Assembly: GCF_030066995.1 (NCBI RefSeq)
Contig: NZ_JASJAP010000003.1
Location: forward strand, 1 to 64,000
Direction: 5' to 3'
Length of the DNA: 64,000 nucleotides
From: Erythrobacter sp.
GTDB lineage: Bacteria > Pseudomonadota > Alphaproteobacteria > Sphingomonadales > Sphingomonadaceae
The notes beneath the pieces were generated by a model that saw only the letters and a list, made by a program, of their open reading frames with translations, was not told the origin of the DNA and ran no database searches. Positions 8,342 to 18,340 of the stretch are shown here, piece by piece (position 1 is the stretch's first letter; each line of letters starts with the position of its first letter). The position numbers and the translations under genes were made by a program.

Positions 8342-8495
8342 TTCTTAGTCTCCGTATCAGTTGGGTATTTGAGGGCTAAGCCCCCGTCGGCATCCCCGCG
8401 TGATCCCCCACGTGGATTGGATGAGCCCGATCCCCAGGCAATTCCGTGACTAATCGCGGCCACACCCGCGTCGTTTTTGAAGAGCGAGACGAGCC

Positions 8496-9956
8496 TCATG
8501 CGCGTTCTCCCTCCAGCAATGCCTCGGCGAGGCAATCTTCGGTCACGCAGCTCGTCCCGCTTTGGCGGGCGGCGCGTTCGGCGGCGTCGCGTAGACGCTT
8601 GGCCGCGGAAATTCGAACCAGCACCGGTTGCTTCTCGACAAGTCTATCGAGCCGGGCTTTGGCTTCATTGTCCCAGATCAATTCCGCCTCGATCCGGGTA
8701 GGAGTGGCGGGGGCCTTGTCCATTTCGGTGCCGAGCGGCAGAATGTGGAACAGCGCATCGAAGAGCGCGTTACACACTTCCTGCACCAGATAAGTCGCGC
8801 CAGCGTAGCCCATGAACGGCGTGCCGGTGTGTCGGCGGATGGCCGCGCCTGGAAAGCTTGCCGGAATGAACTGGCCTTGCGGCCCCATTCCGCGATTGCC
8901 GCATTCGGCCATGTACATCCGCTCATTGTAGGAGCCGAACATGACAAGCGGCGGGTTTGCGCGGATGGCGGCGCGCACATCCTCATTCACGGGCTTGACC
9001 CCCGCGCAGCGCGAGAAACTGAGCGCACACGGCAATCCCATGTCCTCTTCAAGGAAGTGGCGAATGCCGCGCGCGTAGGTTTCGTTGGCGACAATGCCGA
9101 AGCTTGCCGTCCCGAAGAAGTCCTGTGTGACCGAGCGCCACAGATCCCACAGCGGCTTGATCGTGGTGTGCTTCTCGCGCTCGATGAAGGGTTCGGGATC
9201 AAGACCCAGTTCCTCGCCTAAGGCGCGGAGGAATTTGGTCGTCGACGTAAGGCCGACCGGGGCCTGAAAGTAGGGTATCTCGAGCGTCTCGCAAAGATTG
9301 CGACCGAACTCGCGATACATGCAGATATTGGCGTCAGCGGTCGCAAGATTGCGGATGTCGGCAAGGTGACTGCCGAGTGGGAAGACCATCCCAACCTCGG
9401 CGCCAATCCCCTCGACCAGCCGACGGATCTCGGCGAGGTCCGAGGGCATGTTGAACATGCCATAGGACGGGCCGATGATGTTGACGACCGGCTTCTCGCC
9501 TTCCTTACGCTCTTTGCGCTTGGGCATCTTCTTGGGCCCGAATTCGGTCCACAGCCATGTGAGCGCGCGGTCGGCAGACTGCCATTGGTCTTCATCGATG
9601 GTGCGCGGCAGGAAACGCTTGATGTTCGTGCCTTCAGGTGTGACGCCGCCGCCGATCATCTCAGCGATGGATCCGGTGACCACAACGGCGGGCAATTCGG
9701 TGTCGAGTGTTTCCCAGGCCCGCCTCATCGCGCCTTCGGTGCCGGTTTTGCCAAGCTCTTCTTCCGCAAGGCCGGTAACCACAATCGGGAGCTCATGCGG
9801 AGGAAGGGCATCGGTGTAATGCAGCACCGACGTCACCGGAAGGTTCTCGCACCCCACCGGACCATCGATGATGACCTGCAAGCCTTTTACCGCCGTGAAG
9901 ACGTAGGTGGCGCCCCAATACCCGCCCGCGCGATCGTGATCGAGGACGAGCGTCAT
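8496..9956 (-). CDS. bchZ: Chlorophyllide a reductase subunit Z
   Basis: With BchY it forms the catalytic component of chlorophyllide a oxidoreductase, which reduces ring B on the way to bacteriochlorophyll. The 486-residue product starts [20 protein letters not shown] and carries [20 protein letters not shown], a nitrogenase-like cysteine motif, and [15 protein letters not shown]. Its ATG overlaps the bchY stop as ATGA. The C-terminal domain ([20 protein letters not shown]) matches the light-independent reductase family tail. It is part of the bchCXYZ-puf superoperon. Confidence 0.95.
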   Translation of the reverse strand: MTLVLDHDRAGGYWGATYVFTAVKGLQVIIDGPVGCENLPVTSVLHYTDALPPHELPIVVTGLAEEELGKTGTEGAMRRAWETLDTELPAVVVTGSIAEMIGGGVTPEGTNIKRFLPRTIDEDQWQSADRALTWLWTEFGPKKMPKRKERKEGEKPVVNIIGPSYGMFNMPSDLAEIRRLVEGIGAEVGMVFPLGSHLADIRNLATADANICMYREFGRNLCETLEIPYFQAPVGLTSTTKFLRALGEELGLDPEPFIEREKHTTIKPLWDLWRSVTQDFFGTASFGIVANETYARGIRHFLEEDMGLPCALSFSRCAGVKPVNEDVRAAIRANPPLVMFGSYNERMYMAECGNRGMGPQGQFIPASFPGAAIRRHTGTPFMGYAGATYLVQEVCNALFDALFHILPLGTEMDKAPATPTRIEAELIWDNEAKARLDRLVEKQPVLVRISAAKRLRDAAERAARQSGTSCVTEDCLAEALLEGERA

Positions 9957-11509
9957 GTGCCGACCGCCTCTGATGCCTTGCGCGCCGCTTCGTTCAAGGC
10001 CGCGTATTTCTTGCGGAATTTCGGTCGATCAACGGGCGTGTCTTCCCAGACGCCGGCAGCGTGCTCGGTGCCCACGCCGTCGAAGAACTCGCGCATCGCC
10101 TGGAAGCGACCCTTGTTGGCCATCGCTGCGTTGATCACCTGCGCGAGGCTGCCCGCGCCAGCCGGGCCCATGAGCGGCCGCGCAGATATGAGATTCGTGA
10201 AGTACAGCGCCGGGATCGCCTTGGCCTTGGCGTGCTGGACAACAGGAGTGGTCCCAATGGCGAGATCCGGTCGGTGCTCTTCGACCGCCGCGATGTCTTC
10301 TTCGAGACTGGCGCGGAAATTGACGGTCACGCCGCGCGCTTCAAGCCATTCGCGATCGGTGTCCGACCATTTGGTCTTCGGACAGGCGCTCCCGACATAG
10401 CGAACTTCGGCACCGCTCTCGATCAGAAGGCGGGCCACGAGGAGTTCTGAACCTTCATAGCCAGAAACCGTGATGCGCCCATCGATCGGTTGCGAGGCCA
10501 AGGCACCTTGGCAGGCGCCGATCATGGCGTTTTTGACCCCGTCTACTTTATCTTGCGCCAGACCGAGGGTGTCGCCGAGCGACTGGAGCCAGGCGGCCGT
10601 ACCATCGGCCCCAACCGGGGCAGAGCCGATGACGGGCCGTCCGGCGTGTTCGAATTCGCGAATACTGGCGGTGTAGAAGGGGTGAATTGCTGCTGCCACC
10701 GCGCAATCGAGTGCCGAGTAGAGCTCGCGCCACTCGCGCGTGGGCACGACCGGGCCAGCGGCCAGCCCCAAGGGCTCTAGCATCTGCCCGATCACGACTG
10801 GGTCAGCGGGGAACATTTCACCCAGAAGGCTGACCGTCGGCTTTCGATCTTCCGGATTGGCCTTCAACCCGTCCGGCGCGGCGACGGGGCCAGCGGTGAC
10901 CTCTTCGCGAGCGTAGGCGAGCATGGCGCCTGCCAAGACGTCCTTCGCCTCGGCATGGGTTGGGATGCCAAAGCCAGGCACGTCAATGCCGATGATCCGT
11001 ACGCCGTTTATCTGCTTCTTGAGCAGGCGCAGCGGCACTCCGCTCGCCGTGGGAACGCACAGATTTGTGACGACGATCGCGTCGTAATTCTCCGGGTCAG
11101 CCAGTTCCTCCACCGCTTCTTTGATGTCCTCGAACAGCTTGCCGGTGACGAGCGTTTCGGAACTGAAGGGCACATAGCCCACCGTCCGACGCGCGCCGTA
11201 GAAATGCGAGGTGAAGGTGAGACCGTAGACACAGCATGCGGAACCCGAAAGAACCGTCGCGGTACGCTTCATCCTCAGACCGACGCGCAGGCTGCCAAAC
11301 GCCGGGCACATCGATTGCGGTTGATCATGCGGTCCGCGTTCCGGGTCGACAGGATAGTCGACCGCGTACTGGTCCAGAATTTCGCTCTTGCCAGCCTTTC
11401 GGGCGGCTTCGCGCATGGTTTCCTTGCTTGAGCAGCCGCCCGAATGCGCCGCGCCGAGATCAAGCTGGTCGCGAGTGCGTTGCGCATCGAGGGGGGTGCG
11501 TTCGCTCAT
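9953..11509 (-). CDS. bchY: Chlorophyllide a reductase subunit Y
   Basis: Second catalytic subunit of chlorophyllide a reductase (BchY/BchZ heterotetramer with Fe-S cluster). The 518-residue product has cysteine-containing nitrogenase-like segments ([33 protein letters not shown]) and a central [13 protein letters not shown]. It runs between bchX (3-base gap) and bchZ (4-base overlap), so the three reductase genes are tightly coupled. The N-terminal 30 residues are poorly conserved in style, so a later start is possible. Confidence 0.95.
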   Translation of the reverse strand: MSERTPLDAQRTRDQLDLGAAHSGGCSSKETMREAARKAGKSEILDQYAVDYPVDPERGPHDQPQSMCPAFGSLRVGLRMKRTATVLSGSACCVYGLTFTSHFYGARRTVGYVPFSSETLVTGKLFEDIKEAVEELADPENYDAIVVTNLCVPTASGVPLRLLKKQINGVRIIGIDVPGFGIPTHAEAKDVLAGAMLAYAREEVTAGPVAAPDGLKANPEDRKPTVSLLGEMFPADPVVIGQMLEPLGLAAGPVVPTREWRELYSALDCAVAAAIHPFYTASIREFEHAGRPVIGSAPVGADGTAAWLQSLGDTLGLAQDKVDGVKNAMIGACQGALASQPIDGRITVSGYEGSELLVARLLIESGAEVRYVGSACPKTKWSDTDREWLEARGVTVNFRASLEEDIAAVEEHRPDLAIGTTPVVQHAKAKAIPALYFTNLISARPLMGPAGAGSLAQVINAAMANKGRFQAMREFFDGVGTEHAAGVWEDTPVDRPKFRKKYAALNEAARKASEAVGT

Positions 11510-11512
11510 CGC

Positions 11513-12502
11513 TCAAACCTCGTCGTAGATCACTTCAAGGCTTGGTTTTTCTTCGAACACGCCGCCGCGCATATCGGCCTGGGTAGCGGGCACTAGTTCG
11601 ACATTGCCCCCCGTGTCCTCGGGACTGAAGAGGTCAAGAAGGCCGTCCTGGTCAAGCGGCTTGGGCTGTTGTGGGGGCGCCTCAGCGACGTTCTTTGCGA
11701 GCTCTTCGAACAGACCGCCCCATTCGCCGCCGGGCTTCCCGATGATCTGATAATTGGCGCTCTTGCGGCGGATATCCTCATCGGCGGGGATCGCGGTCAG
11801 CACCGGAATGTCGACAGCTTCGGCGAACGCCTGCGCCTCGCCGGTGCCATCGTCCTTGTTCACGATCATGCCAGCGACACCGACATTGCCGCCCATCTTG
11901 CGGAAATATTCGACCGCGTGACAGACATTGTTGGCGACATAGAGTGATTGCAGATCGTTCGAGCCGACCACGATCACTTTCTGACACATGTCGCGCGCGA
12001 TCGGCAGGCCGAAGCCGCCGCATACGACATCGCCGAGGAAATCGAGCAGGACATAGTCAAAGCCCCATTCGTGAAAGCCCAGCTTCTCCATAAGCTCAAA
12101 GCCGTGGATGATGCCGCGGCCACCGCAGCCGCGTCCGACTTCCGGACCGCCCAGTTCCATGGCGAAGACACCGTCGCGCTGGAAGCATACGTCCTCAATG
12201 GTAACGTCCTCGCCCGCGAGCTTTTTCTTGGAGGAGGTTTCGATGATCGTGGGGCAGCTTTTGCCGCCGAACAGGAGGCTGGTTGTGTCCGACTTGGGGT
12301 CACATCCGATCAGAAGCACGCGCTTGCCCTGCTGCGCCATCATGTAGCTGAGGTTCGAAAGCGCGAAGCTCTTGCCCGAACCACCCTTGCCATAGATCGC
12401 GATGACCTGCGTTTCGCTTTTCGCCTCGCCGGTTTGGACAGGGTCGGGTTCCTGCGCGGCCTCTTCGCGAAGCGCTTCGGCCTGAGAGTCCAGCATGCTC
12501 AT
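11513..12502 (-). CDS. bchX: Chlorophyllide a reductase iron protein subunit X
   Basis: NifH-like homodimer that passes electrons from ferredoxin to BchYZ using ATP. The 329-residue product has the P-loop [16 protein letters not shown] near residue 35 and the [4Fe-4S] cysteines in [12 protein letters not shown] and [11 protein letters not shown]. It also has [19 protein letters not shown]. The chosen ATG ([11 protein letters not shown]) overlaps the bchC stop as ATGA; the longer frame adds four unlikely residues. It has a C-terminal extension ([10 protein letters not shown]) as in other BchX proteins. Confidence 0.95.
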   Translation of the reverse strand: MSMLDSQAEALREEAAQEPDPVQTGEAKSETQVIAIYGKGGSGKSFALSNLSYMMAQQGKRVLLIGCDPKSDTTSLLFGGKSCPTIIETSSKKKLAGEDVTIEDVCFQRDGVFAMELGGPEVGRGCGGRGIIHGFELMEKLGFHEWGFDYVLLDFLGDVVCGGFGLPIARDMCQKVIVVGSNDLQSLYVANNVCHAVEYFRKMGGNVGVAGMIVNKDDGTGEAQAFAEAVDIPVLTAIPADEDIRRKSANYQIIGKPGGEWGGLFEELAKNVAEAPPQQPKPLDQDGLLDLFSPEDTGGNVELVPATQADMRGGVFEEKPSLEVIYDEV

Positions 12503-13431
12503 ACGGCGTTCCAATCAAGGATCATCTTGAGGCAATCGGGATCGTCGAAAGCCTGGGGGTAGGCGTCCTCGGCCTCGACCGCGGGGCGGCGGGTGCTGAT
12601 GAGTCCCGCCAAATCGAGCCGACCGCTTTCCACAAGTTCGCGGGTCATGGCCATGTCGTCAGGCTGCCATTCTGCGGCGATGCGCAGACGCGCCTCAGCC
12701 TGGAAGGCAGGGGCAAACGCGAAATCGACGCGGCCCGAATAAAAGCCAGCCAAGACGATCTCACCGCCTTTGGAAAGCCGGCTGATCAGGCCATCGAGAA
12801 CGCTTGCATCCCCGCTGGCGTCATAAATGGAGCGATAGTCGAATCGTGCGTCCTGATCTGGAGCGAGTACGGTGTATCCCTCGCTGCCCATTTGGCGTGC
12901 CGGATTTGTTTCCCACACGGTGGGTGCCGGTTCGCCCAGGGCGATGGTCAGGCGGGCCAGCAAACGCCCTAGCACACCGTGTCCGACAATGAGATCCGGC
13001 GCAGCACCGTCGTTGATAGCGTGGAGGGCGGTCGCAGCGAGCGCGAAGAGCGCTCCGGATTCGCCGAGCGCTTCTGGCACCGGCAAGGCCCGAGCCGAGG
13101 GCACGACGACCCGCCTGGCTGTTCCTCCGAAAAGGCCACGCGCCGCTGTGTAACAATTTGCGCCGGCAACAAAGACCCAGTCGCCGATCCGCTCGCGCGC
13201 TTCGTCGCCTGCATCAATGATGCGTCCAACCGATTCATAGCCTGGAACAAGCGGATAACCCATGCCCGGAAACTGCGGCATTCGCCCCGTCCAAAGCAGC
13301 TTCTCAGTGCCCGTGCTGACGCCGCTGAAAGAGATTTCGACAAGAACATCGCCCGGACCCAGAGGATTTAGCTCAAGCGTCCGAAGCGCCAAGCGCTCGG
13401 GTCCCTCAAGAATTACGGCCAGCGTTTCCAT
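12499..13431 (-). CDS. bchC: 3-hydroxyethyl bacteriochlorophyllide a dehydrogenase
   Basis: Zinc-free medium-chain dehydrogenase-like enzyme that oxidises the C3 hydroxyethyl group in bacteriochlorophyll a synthesis. The 310-residue product starts [20 protein letters not shown], the expected BchC N-terminus, with [20 protein letters not shown] and [12 protein letters not shown]. The in-frame ORF extends 38 codons upstream but that part is not family-like, and AAGAAGG lies about 9 bases before this ATG. It is the first gene of the bchCXYZ-puf superoperon, with a PpsR-type site just upstream. Confidence 0.93.
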   Translation of the reverse strand: METLAVILEGPERLALRTLELNPLGPGDVLVEISFSGVSTGTEKLLWTGRMPQFPGMGYPLVPGYESVGRIIDAGDEARERIGDWVFVAGANCYTAARGLFGGTARRVVVPSARALPVPEALGESGALFALAATALHAINDGAAPDLIVGHGVLGRLLARLTIALGEPAPTVWETNPARQMGSEGYTVLAPDQDARFDYRSIYDASGDASVLDGLISRLSKGGEIVLAGFYSGRVDFAFAPAFQAEARLRIAAEWQPDDMAMTRELVESGRLDLAGLISTRRPAVEAEDAYPQAFDDPDCLKMILDWNAV

Positions 13432-13539
13432 TGCGACTGCCTTCTTCAGGCTCCCTCTTGGCGATGGGTGAAAAAACGCGACTCGCGCCTCGCCCAAAGC
13501 TGGTTCTCCTAATTGTCTGCTACGCCTTACTAGCCTGAG

Positions 13540-13557
13540 TGTCAATCAAAGCAGACA
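13540..13557. promoter_or_regulatory. PpsR/CrtJ operator upstream of bchC
   Basis: TGTCAATCAAAGCAGACA matches TGTC-N10-GACA exactly. It lies 109 bases before the bchC ATG. PpsR/CrtJ repressors bind such palindromes to shut photosynthesis genes under oxygen. A second, imperfect half-site (TGTCTGCTACGCCTTACT) lies at 13514-13531, so paired binding is possible. Confidence 0.85.
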
Positions 13558-13566
13558 CTCTTTTTG

Positions 13567-14745
13567 TCAGGCTGTTGCGACCACCATGCTTGCGATGACC
13601 GGTTGTGGTCCCGCGATCAGCCGAGTTCTGGCGAAACCCGCCTCGTGCAGCATCGCTTTGATTTCGGCGGGGCTGCGCGCGCGTCCAGAGCCCATTGCCC
13701 AAAGATAAAAACCGAAAAAGGCCTCTCCCATTGCCTCGGCACCCGGGTTCCGCGCCATTGGCTCGGCAATCAGAAGCCGCTGCCCGGGCTTAAGGCTCGC
13801 GCGGATGTTGCGCAGAAGCGAGGCAGCGGGCCCATCGTCGTGATCGTGAAGAATGCGGACCAGGCTGACCATGTCGTAACCTTGCGGTATCGCGTCCTCG
13901 AAGAAGTTGCCGGGATGTCCCTCTATTAGCGTGTCGCCCAAGTCAGAGGCGAGCGGATCAAGACCGGTTTTTACCACTTCAGGCAAATCGAACAGGCCAA
14001 GCCTCATAGCCGGATAGTCTTCGCTCACGCGGCGCAGGAACGCTCCATGTCCGCCGCCGACGTCAAGAAGGCTTTGTGTCTTTGAAAAGGAGAAGGCCGC
14101 GAGCACCTGATCGGCGACGTAGCGCTGCGAGGCCGCCATGAGCCGGGAATACTCCGCTGTTTCTCGCCCGCGCTCGGCCGCACCATGCAAGGCGCCCGCA
14201 TAAGACCAGTAGCGCGAAAGCTCGGTAGGCTCGCGCCGGTCCCCACGCAGCAGCTCCAGGGGTTCGAGCAAGTCGCGATACAGCAGGCGGTGATGCTGGA
14301 TCATCGCCTGCGTGCCTTCGTCGGCCACTAGCACGGCTCCTTGCTGGCCCAGCATCCAGCCATCCTCGACCACTTCTTCCGACAGATCGAGCGCGCGGGC
14401 CGCTCGAAGCAGTGCAAGCGCGGCGTCCTCGCTCAGCTTTGTGTAGTGCGCGACTTCGTTGGCGGTAATCGGCCCGTTGGCCAGCAGATCGAGAAGCTCC
14501 GTCTCAACGACCGCCTTGAGAACCTGCGAGTAGGTAAAGCCGACGATGTGATCCATCATCTGCGTCGCGCGTCGCTTGGCGACGCCGCGAATAAAGGGCA
14601 AGCGCGCGCACCAATACTGGAACGCGTTGGATCCAAAGATTGCGTTGCGCCGGGCGATATAGCCGATGCGCCAGCGCTCGCGTCGAGACCTTGGCGGACT
14701 CGCTCGCGGCGAGCCGTCCGGCGAGCTCTCGTCCGGCATCAGCAT
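13567..14745 (-). CDS. crtF: Demethylspheroidene/hydroxyneurosporene O-methyltransferase
   Basis: SAM-dependent methyltransferase that methylates the C1-hydroxyl of acyclic carotenoids (spheroidene/spirilloxanthin-type branch). The 392-residue product has an N-terminal dimerisation region (TYSQVLKAVVETELLDLLAN) and the SAM-binding motif SLLDVGGGHGAFLRRV, then DLPEVVKTGL and LLIAEPMARNPG. It stands upstream of bchC with a PpsR-type box on each side. A downstream start (MMDHIVGF) is less likely because the N-terminus is arginine-rich but in-family. Confidence 0.92.
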   Translation of the reverse strand: MLMPDESSPDGSPRASPPRSRRERWRIGYIARRNAIFGSNAFQYWCARLPFIRGVAKRRATQMMDHIVGFTYSQVLKAVVETELLDLLANGPITANEVAHYTKLSEDAALALLRAARALDLSEEVVEDGWMLGQQGAVLVADEGTQAMIQHHRLLYRDLLEPLELLRGDRREPTELSRYWSYAGALHGAAERGRETAEYSRLMAASQRYVADQVLAAFSFSKTQSLLDVGGGHGAFLRRVSEDYPAMRLGLFDLPEVVKTGLDPLASDLGDTLIEGHPGNFFEDAIPQGYDMVSLVRILHDHDDGPAASLLRNIRASLKPGQRLLIAEPMARNPGAEAMGEAFFGFYLWAMGSGRARSPAEIKAMLHEAGFARTRLIAGPQPVIASMVVATA

Positions 14746-14766
14746 AGTGTTGGTTGACGCTTCATA

Positions 14767-14784
14767 TGTCTAAAAGATTGGACA
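14767..14784. promoter_or_regulatory. PpsR/CrtJ operator between crtF and crtD
   Basis: TGTCTAAAAGATTGGACA is an exact TGTC-N10-GACA match, 22 bases from the crtF start and 56 bases from the crtD start. One site between the divergent genes could therefore repress both directions. Confidence 0.87.
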
Positions 14785-14839
14785 GATTGCGGCGTAAGGT
14801 CAATAAGATTGTCCGGAAACAAACGTCTGGGGAGAGTCG

Positions 14840-16411
14840 GTGGGCGAGAGTGTCGCCATCATCGGAGCCGGGATCGGGGGGCTGACAAGCGCCGCGCTGC
14901 TCGCCGCGCGCGGGTTTCGCGTGACCGTGCTGGAGAAGGAGCCAAGCGTCGGTGGCAAGGCGCGCGAGGTTGTGATTGACGGCGCAAGGGTCGCAGGCGG
15001 CCCGACCGTCTTCACGATGCGCGATGTGTTCGATTCGGTGTTCGAGGAGTGCGGCGGCGCGCTGGACGATTATGTGCGGATTGAGCGCGCTGAAGTCATC
15101 GCACGCCACGCATGGGATGCTAGCGCCACTCTCGATCTTTTCGCGGATCCCGAAGCAAGCGAAGCGGCAATCGGCGATTTCGCCGGTGCCAAAGAGGCGG
15201 CGGCCTATCGCGCGTTTCGCAGCGAAGCCAGGCGCATTTTCGAGGTTCTCGACGAACCTTTTCTGCGCGGCGACAGCGCCTCTACCCCGTTTCCGATGAT
15301 GCGGCGCATTGGCCCCTGGCGCATTGGCGATACGATGGCGATGCGTCCATTCGACAATTTCTGGAAAGCGATCGGCGGTCACTTCAAGGACCCGCGCCTG
15401 CAACAGCTGTTCGGGCGCTATTCCACCTATTGCGGATCAGACCCGTTTCGGGCGCCCGCAACCTTGATGCTGATTGCCCACACCGAAGCCAAGGGTGTCT
15501 GGCTGATCGATGGCGGCATCCACGCTCTGGCCAAGGCCCTGGCGGAGCTTGCGACGGTTGCGGGAGCGACCATTCGCACCGGTGTGCGGGTGGCGCAGGT
15601 GCTGACCGAGAACGCGCGTGCGAGCGGTGTGCGACTGACCAATGGTGAAACCGTCCCTGCCGACACCGTTATCTGCAACGCTGACCCCGCAGCGCTCGCC
15701 AAGGGCAAGTTTGGCGACTATTCCGCGCGCTCGGTCGCCAACATGCCGGATGCAAAGCGATCGCTCTCCGCTCTGGTCTGGTTCGCGCACACGCAGACCT
15801 CCGGCTTTGATCTTCAGCATCACAACGTCTTCTTTTCGCCCGATTACCCGCGCGAATTCCGCGAGATCGCGAGTGGGAGACCGCCTAGCAATCCCACCGT
15901 CTACCTGTGCGCGCAGGATCGCAGCGCGCACGTTGGGCCCGCCGCCGCGCGCGCCGCCGATGCACGCGAGCGCATCCAGATGATCGTCAATGCCCCGCCC
16001 AATGGGGATTCTCACAGCTATTCACCCGAGGAGATAGAGACATGCAACCGGGCAATGAGACAAACGCTGCGCCGCTGCGGACTCGAACTGGAGGATCCGA
16101 TGCCTCATCACCTCGCAACCCCGCAGGAGTGGGAGCGACTGTTCCCGGCGACGGGCGGCGCCCTTTATGGCAGAGCGTCGCACGGCTGGGCGGCCTCCTT
16201 CCAGCGGCAAGGTCCGCGCACGAAGATCCAGGGGCTCTACTGCGCGGGCGGGGGGACTCATCCATCGGCGGGAGTCCCTATGGCCGCCTTGTCCGGACAG
16301 CTTGCAGCGAAGGTGATCTGCGAGGACCGCGCTTCGATGCGCCGGTACCACCCGGTGGCTACTCGTGGTGGTATGTCGACGCGATCAGCGAAGACGGGCA
16401 GCACGGCCTGA
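14840..16411 (+). CDS. crtD: Carotenoid 3,4-desaturase (methoxyneurosporene/hydroxyneurosporene desaturase)
   Basis: FAD-dependent desaturase of the CrtI/CrtD family. The 523-residue product opens with the dinucleotide-binding motif VAIIGAGIGGLTSAALLAARG and KEPSVGGKAREV. It ends with the family signature GLYCAGGGTHPSAGVPMAAL followed by the GGMSTRSAKTGSTA tail found in CrtD. The GTG start has GGGGAG five bases upstream. The 3' end overlaps the start of crtC, as in other clusters. CrtD acts after CrtC in acyclic xanthophyll synthesis. The CrtI alternative is disfavoured by the crtC/crtF neighbours. Confidence 0.9.
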   Translation: MGESVAIIGAGIGGLTSAALLAARGFRVTVLEKEPSVGGKAREVVIDGARVAGGPTVFTMRDVFDSVFEECGGALDDYVRIERAEVIARHAWDASATLDLFADPEASEAAIGDFAGAKEAAAYRAFRSEARRIFEVLDEPFLRGDSASTPFPMMRRIGPWRIGDTMAMRPFDNFWKAIGGHFKDPRLQQLFGRYSTYCGSDPFRAPATLMLIAHTEAKGVWLIDGGIHALAKALAELATVAGATIRTGVRVAQVLTENARASGVRLTNGETVPADTVICNADPAALAKGKFGDYSARSVANMPDAKRSLSALVWFAHTQTSGFDLQHHNVFFSPDYPREFREIASGRPPSNPTVYLCAQDRSAHVGPAAARAADARERIQMIVNAPPNGDSHSYSPEEIETCNRAMRQTLRRCGLELEDPMPHHLATPQEWERLFPATGGALYGRASHGWAASFQRQGPRTKIQGLYCAGGGTHPSAGVPMAALSGQLAAKVICEDRASMRRYHPVATRGGMSTRSAKTGSTA

Positions 16412-17250
16412 CGATCATCGTCTTTGTCGGCAGCGTTTTCTCACCTTACTACAAGCGCTCAGGGCGCGGCGATCCGGTGGATCATTCCTGCCTTAATGTC
16501 GCGCTTTATGGTCCGAAGGGGCGCTGGGTGATGACGGAAAGGCCACGAGAGTGCGTGGCACGCGGGTCGCGCGAGTTGGCTATCGGACCAAGCCAGGTCC
16601 AATGGGACGGAGACGCGCTCAAGATCACGATCAAGGAACGCGACACGCGGCTGTTCAATCCGATCCGCCGTCCCGTTCGCGGCACGGTCCGCGTGGTGCC
16701 CGAGGCGCTGAACCCGGCCGCTTTCGCTTTGGATGGCAACGAAAATCACATCTGGCACTGCATGGCGCCGCGCGCGCGCATCGAGGTGGCGATGGAAGAG
16801 CCCGGGCTGAGCTGGTCGGGCAAGGGATACTTCGATCACAACCGCGGAAGCGAGCCGCTCGAAGACGGTTTTCGAGTCTGGCACTGGAGCCGCGCGCACA
16901 TGCGCAAGGGTTCGGTCGTCTGCTATGAGGGCGAGCGCTCCGACGGCTCCCTGTTCGCAAGCGCCATACGGTTCAACGCCGCCGGCATACCGGAAGAGGC
17001 CGAGCTGCCATCCATGGCTCAGCTTGCGCCGAGCCGCTGGCGCATCGACCGGCGCACGCGATCCGAGATCGGCCTCGCCAAGGTGCGGCGCACCTGGGAA
17101 GACACACCGTTCTATTCGCGTTCGGAATTGAGCTCTCAGCTTTACGGAGAGCAGGTGGTCGCGGTGCAGGAAAGCCTCGACATGCGCCGCTTTGCAAATC
17201 CGCTGGTGCAGTTCATGTTGCCCTATCGGATGCCTCGGGGGAAGGGCTAG
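16318..17250 (+). CDS. crtC: Carotenoid 1,2-hydratase (hydroxyneurosporene synthase)
   Basis: Adds water to the C1,2 double bond of acyclic carotenoids. Visible family segments are FDAPVPPGGYSWWYVDAISE, GLTIIVFVGSVFSPYYKRSG, NVALYGPKGRWVMTERP and SWSGKGYFDHNRGSEPLED. The start is a problem: no ATG, GTG or TTG occurs in frame between the family-like N-terminus and about 16130. A CTG at 16318 with GAAGG a few bases before it is proposed. The only in-frame ATG upstream (16042) would add a non-family region inside crtD. The 3' end overlaps the convergent small gene. Confidence 0.85.
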   Translation: MRGPRFDAPVPPGGYSWWYVDAISEDGQHGLTIIVFVGSVFSPYYKRSGRGDPVDHSCLNVALYGPKGRWVMTERPRECVARGSRELAIGPSQVQWDGDALKITIKERDTRLFNPIRRPVRGTVRVVPEALNPAAFALDGNENHIWHCMAPRARIEVAMEEPGLSWSGKGYFDHNRGSEPLEDGFRVWHWSRAHMRKGSVVCYEGERSDGSLFASAIRFNAAGIPEEAELPSMAQLAPSRWRIDRRTRSEIGLAKVRRTWEDTPFYSRSELSSQLYGEQVVAVQESLDMRRFANPLVQFMLPYRMPRGKG

Positions 17251-17422
17251 AGCCGCCGGTTTCCTGAGCCTTCTTGGCCGCTTCTTTCGCTTCGCGTTCC
17301 AGGCGTTCGGCGCGGGTCTTCTTGAGCTCTTTGTCGGTCTTCCAGACCTGCCAAAGGCCAAAGCCGATCGCGATTCCGTAGAAGAAGATGATCTCGATCC
17401 ATCCGAACCACCAGCTTCCCAT
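17213..17422 (-). CDS. Small membrane protein of the photosynthesis cluster, unknown function
   Basis: A 69-residue protein starting MGSWWFGWIEIIFFYGIAIG. A single hydrophobic helix at residues 4-26 is followed by a highly charged helix (KTDKELKKTRAERLEREAKE) and a short polar tail. AGGAGG sits five bases before the ATG, one of the strongest ribosome sites in the window. It begins 21 bases after the bchO stop, so it is the fourth gene of the bchI-D-O transcript. Its 3' end overlaps crtC tail to tail. I do not recognise a family. A role in photosystem or Mg-chelatase membrane attachment is only inference from position. Confidence 0.75.
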   Translation of the reverse strand: MGSWWFGWIEIIFFYGIAIGFGLWQVWKTDKELKKTRAERLEREAKEAAKKAQETGGSSPSPEASDRAT

Positions 17423-17443
17423 GATCGCCTCCTCTTTCCTGCC

Positions 17444-18340
17444 TCAGGCCGCAGCCAGAATTGTCTGGGCCTGTGCGAACCGAATGATCGCGGCGTGGGA
17501 GCGTTCCGGCGCTTCTTCGTGCGCGAGATGCCCAAGGCCCTCCAGCACCTCCAGCGCGGCGTTCGGCAGACAAGCGTGCGCTTCCCGGGCCCAGTCGAGC
17601 GGAATCGCGGCGTCGCGATCGGAATGCACCATCATCACGGGGTTGGTGATCTCGTGCATGCGCGTTTTCAGCGACGGCAAATCCCAATTGGCCATCATTG
17701 CAAGGCCGCCCTTGGTGTGGTGGGGGTTGGCAAAGAGCGCTTCGTAACAGGCCATGCCTTCAGCATCGATGCGTGAGCCTGTGGAGCGGAACAGAAAGCG
17801 CTCCGCTTCCTTGCCGAAGGTTGTCATCTTCGAGAAGAGGCGCGGCACGAGCGGGTTGACGAAAAGCAGCTTGGCCACCGCTGGAAAGATCTGCGCCGCG
17901 GGTCCGGGGAAAGGGCGCAGCGCCGAATTGAGTCCCACGATCGGACCACCATAACCGTGATCGAGCGCCAATTGCAGCGCAAGAGCGGCTCCGGCGGAAT
18001 GACCGATGACAAGATCGGGCTCAAGACCAAGAACGTCGTTGAGGCGCGCGATCTCCGCTGCCATTCGCGGCAACGACATCGCGTCGGGTGGGTGTCCGCG
18101 CGTAAAGGCATGGCGAGGCAGGTCCAGGCTCGTCACCGCAAAATCCTGCGCCAACATGGGCATGAGAGAGCGCCAGCTGTGGACGGATGCGCCGGTCCCG
18201 TGAAGCAGGAGTGCTTGAGGGGCGCCCGCCTTGCCCATTTGCTGGACGTGCCAGGTTGTGCCCGCGATCTTGATAAAGTCGCTGGTCTCGCGATGCGGCC
18301 AGATGCGCCCTTCGCGGTTCCAGTCGAGCGCCCGGCTCAC
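17444..18340 (-). CDS. bchO: BchO, Mg-chelatase-associated alpha/beta hydrolase
   Basis: Alpha/beta-hydrolase found next to magnesium chelatase genes; its exact reaction is not settled. The 298-residue product has HGTGASVHSWRSLMPMLA (oxyanion region), the nucleophile elbow VIGHSAGAALALQLAL and a late GLGHLAHEEAPER (catalytic His). It starts at GTG, whose bases overlap the bchD stop (GTGA). The order I-D-O matches other purple-bacterial clusters. Confidence 0.9.
   Translation of the reverse strand: MSRALDWNREGRIWPHRETSDFIKIAGTTWHVQQMGKAGAPQALLLHGTGASVHSWRSLMPMLAQDFAVTSLDLPRHAFTRGHPPDAMSLPRMAAEIARLNDVLGLEPDLVIGHSAGAALALQLALDHGYGGPIVGLNSALRPFPGPAAQIFPAVAKLLFVNPLVPRLFSKMTTFGKEAERFLFRSTGSRIDAEGMACYEALFANPHHTKGGLAMMANWDLPSLKTRMHEITNPVMMVHSDRDAAIPLDWAREAHACLPNAALEVLEGLGHLAHEEAPERSHAAIIRFAQAQTILAAA

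Noticed and set aside
8299..8535. Possible pufQ between bchZ and pufB
   Set aside because: The frame covers the bchZ end and pufB start, lacks a membrane profile like PufQ and has no ribosome site.
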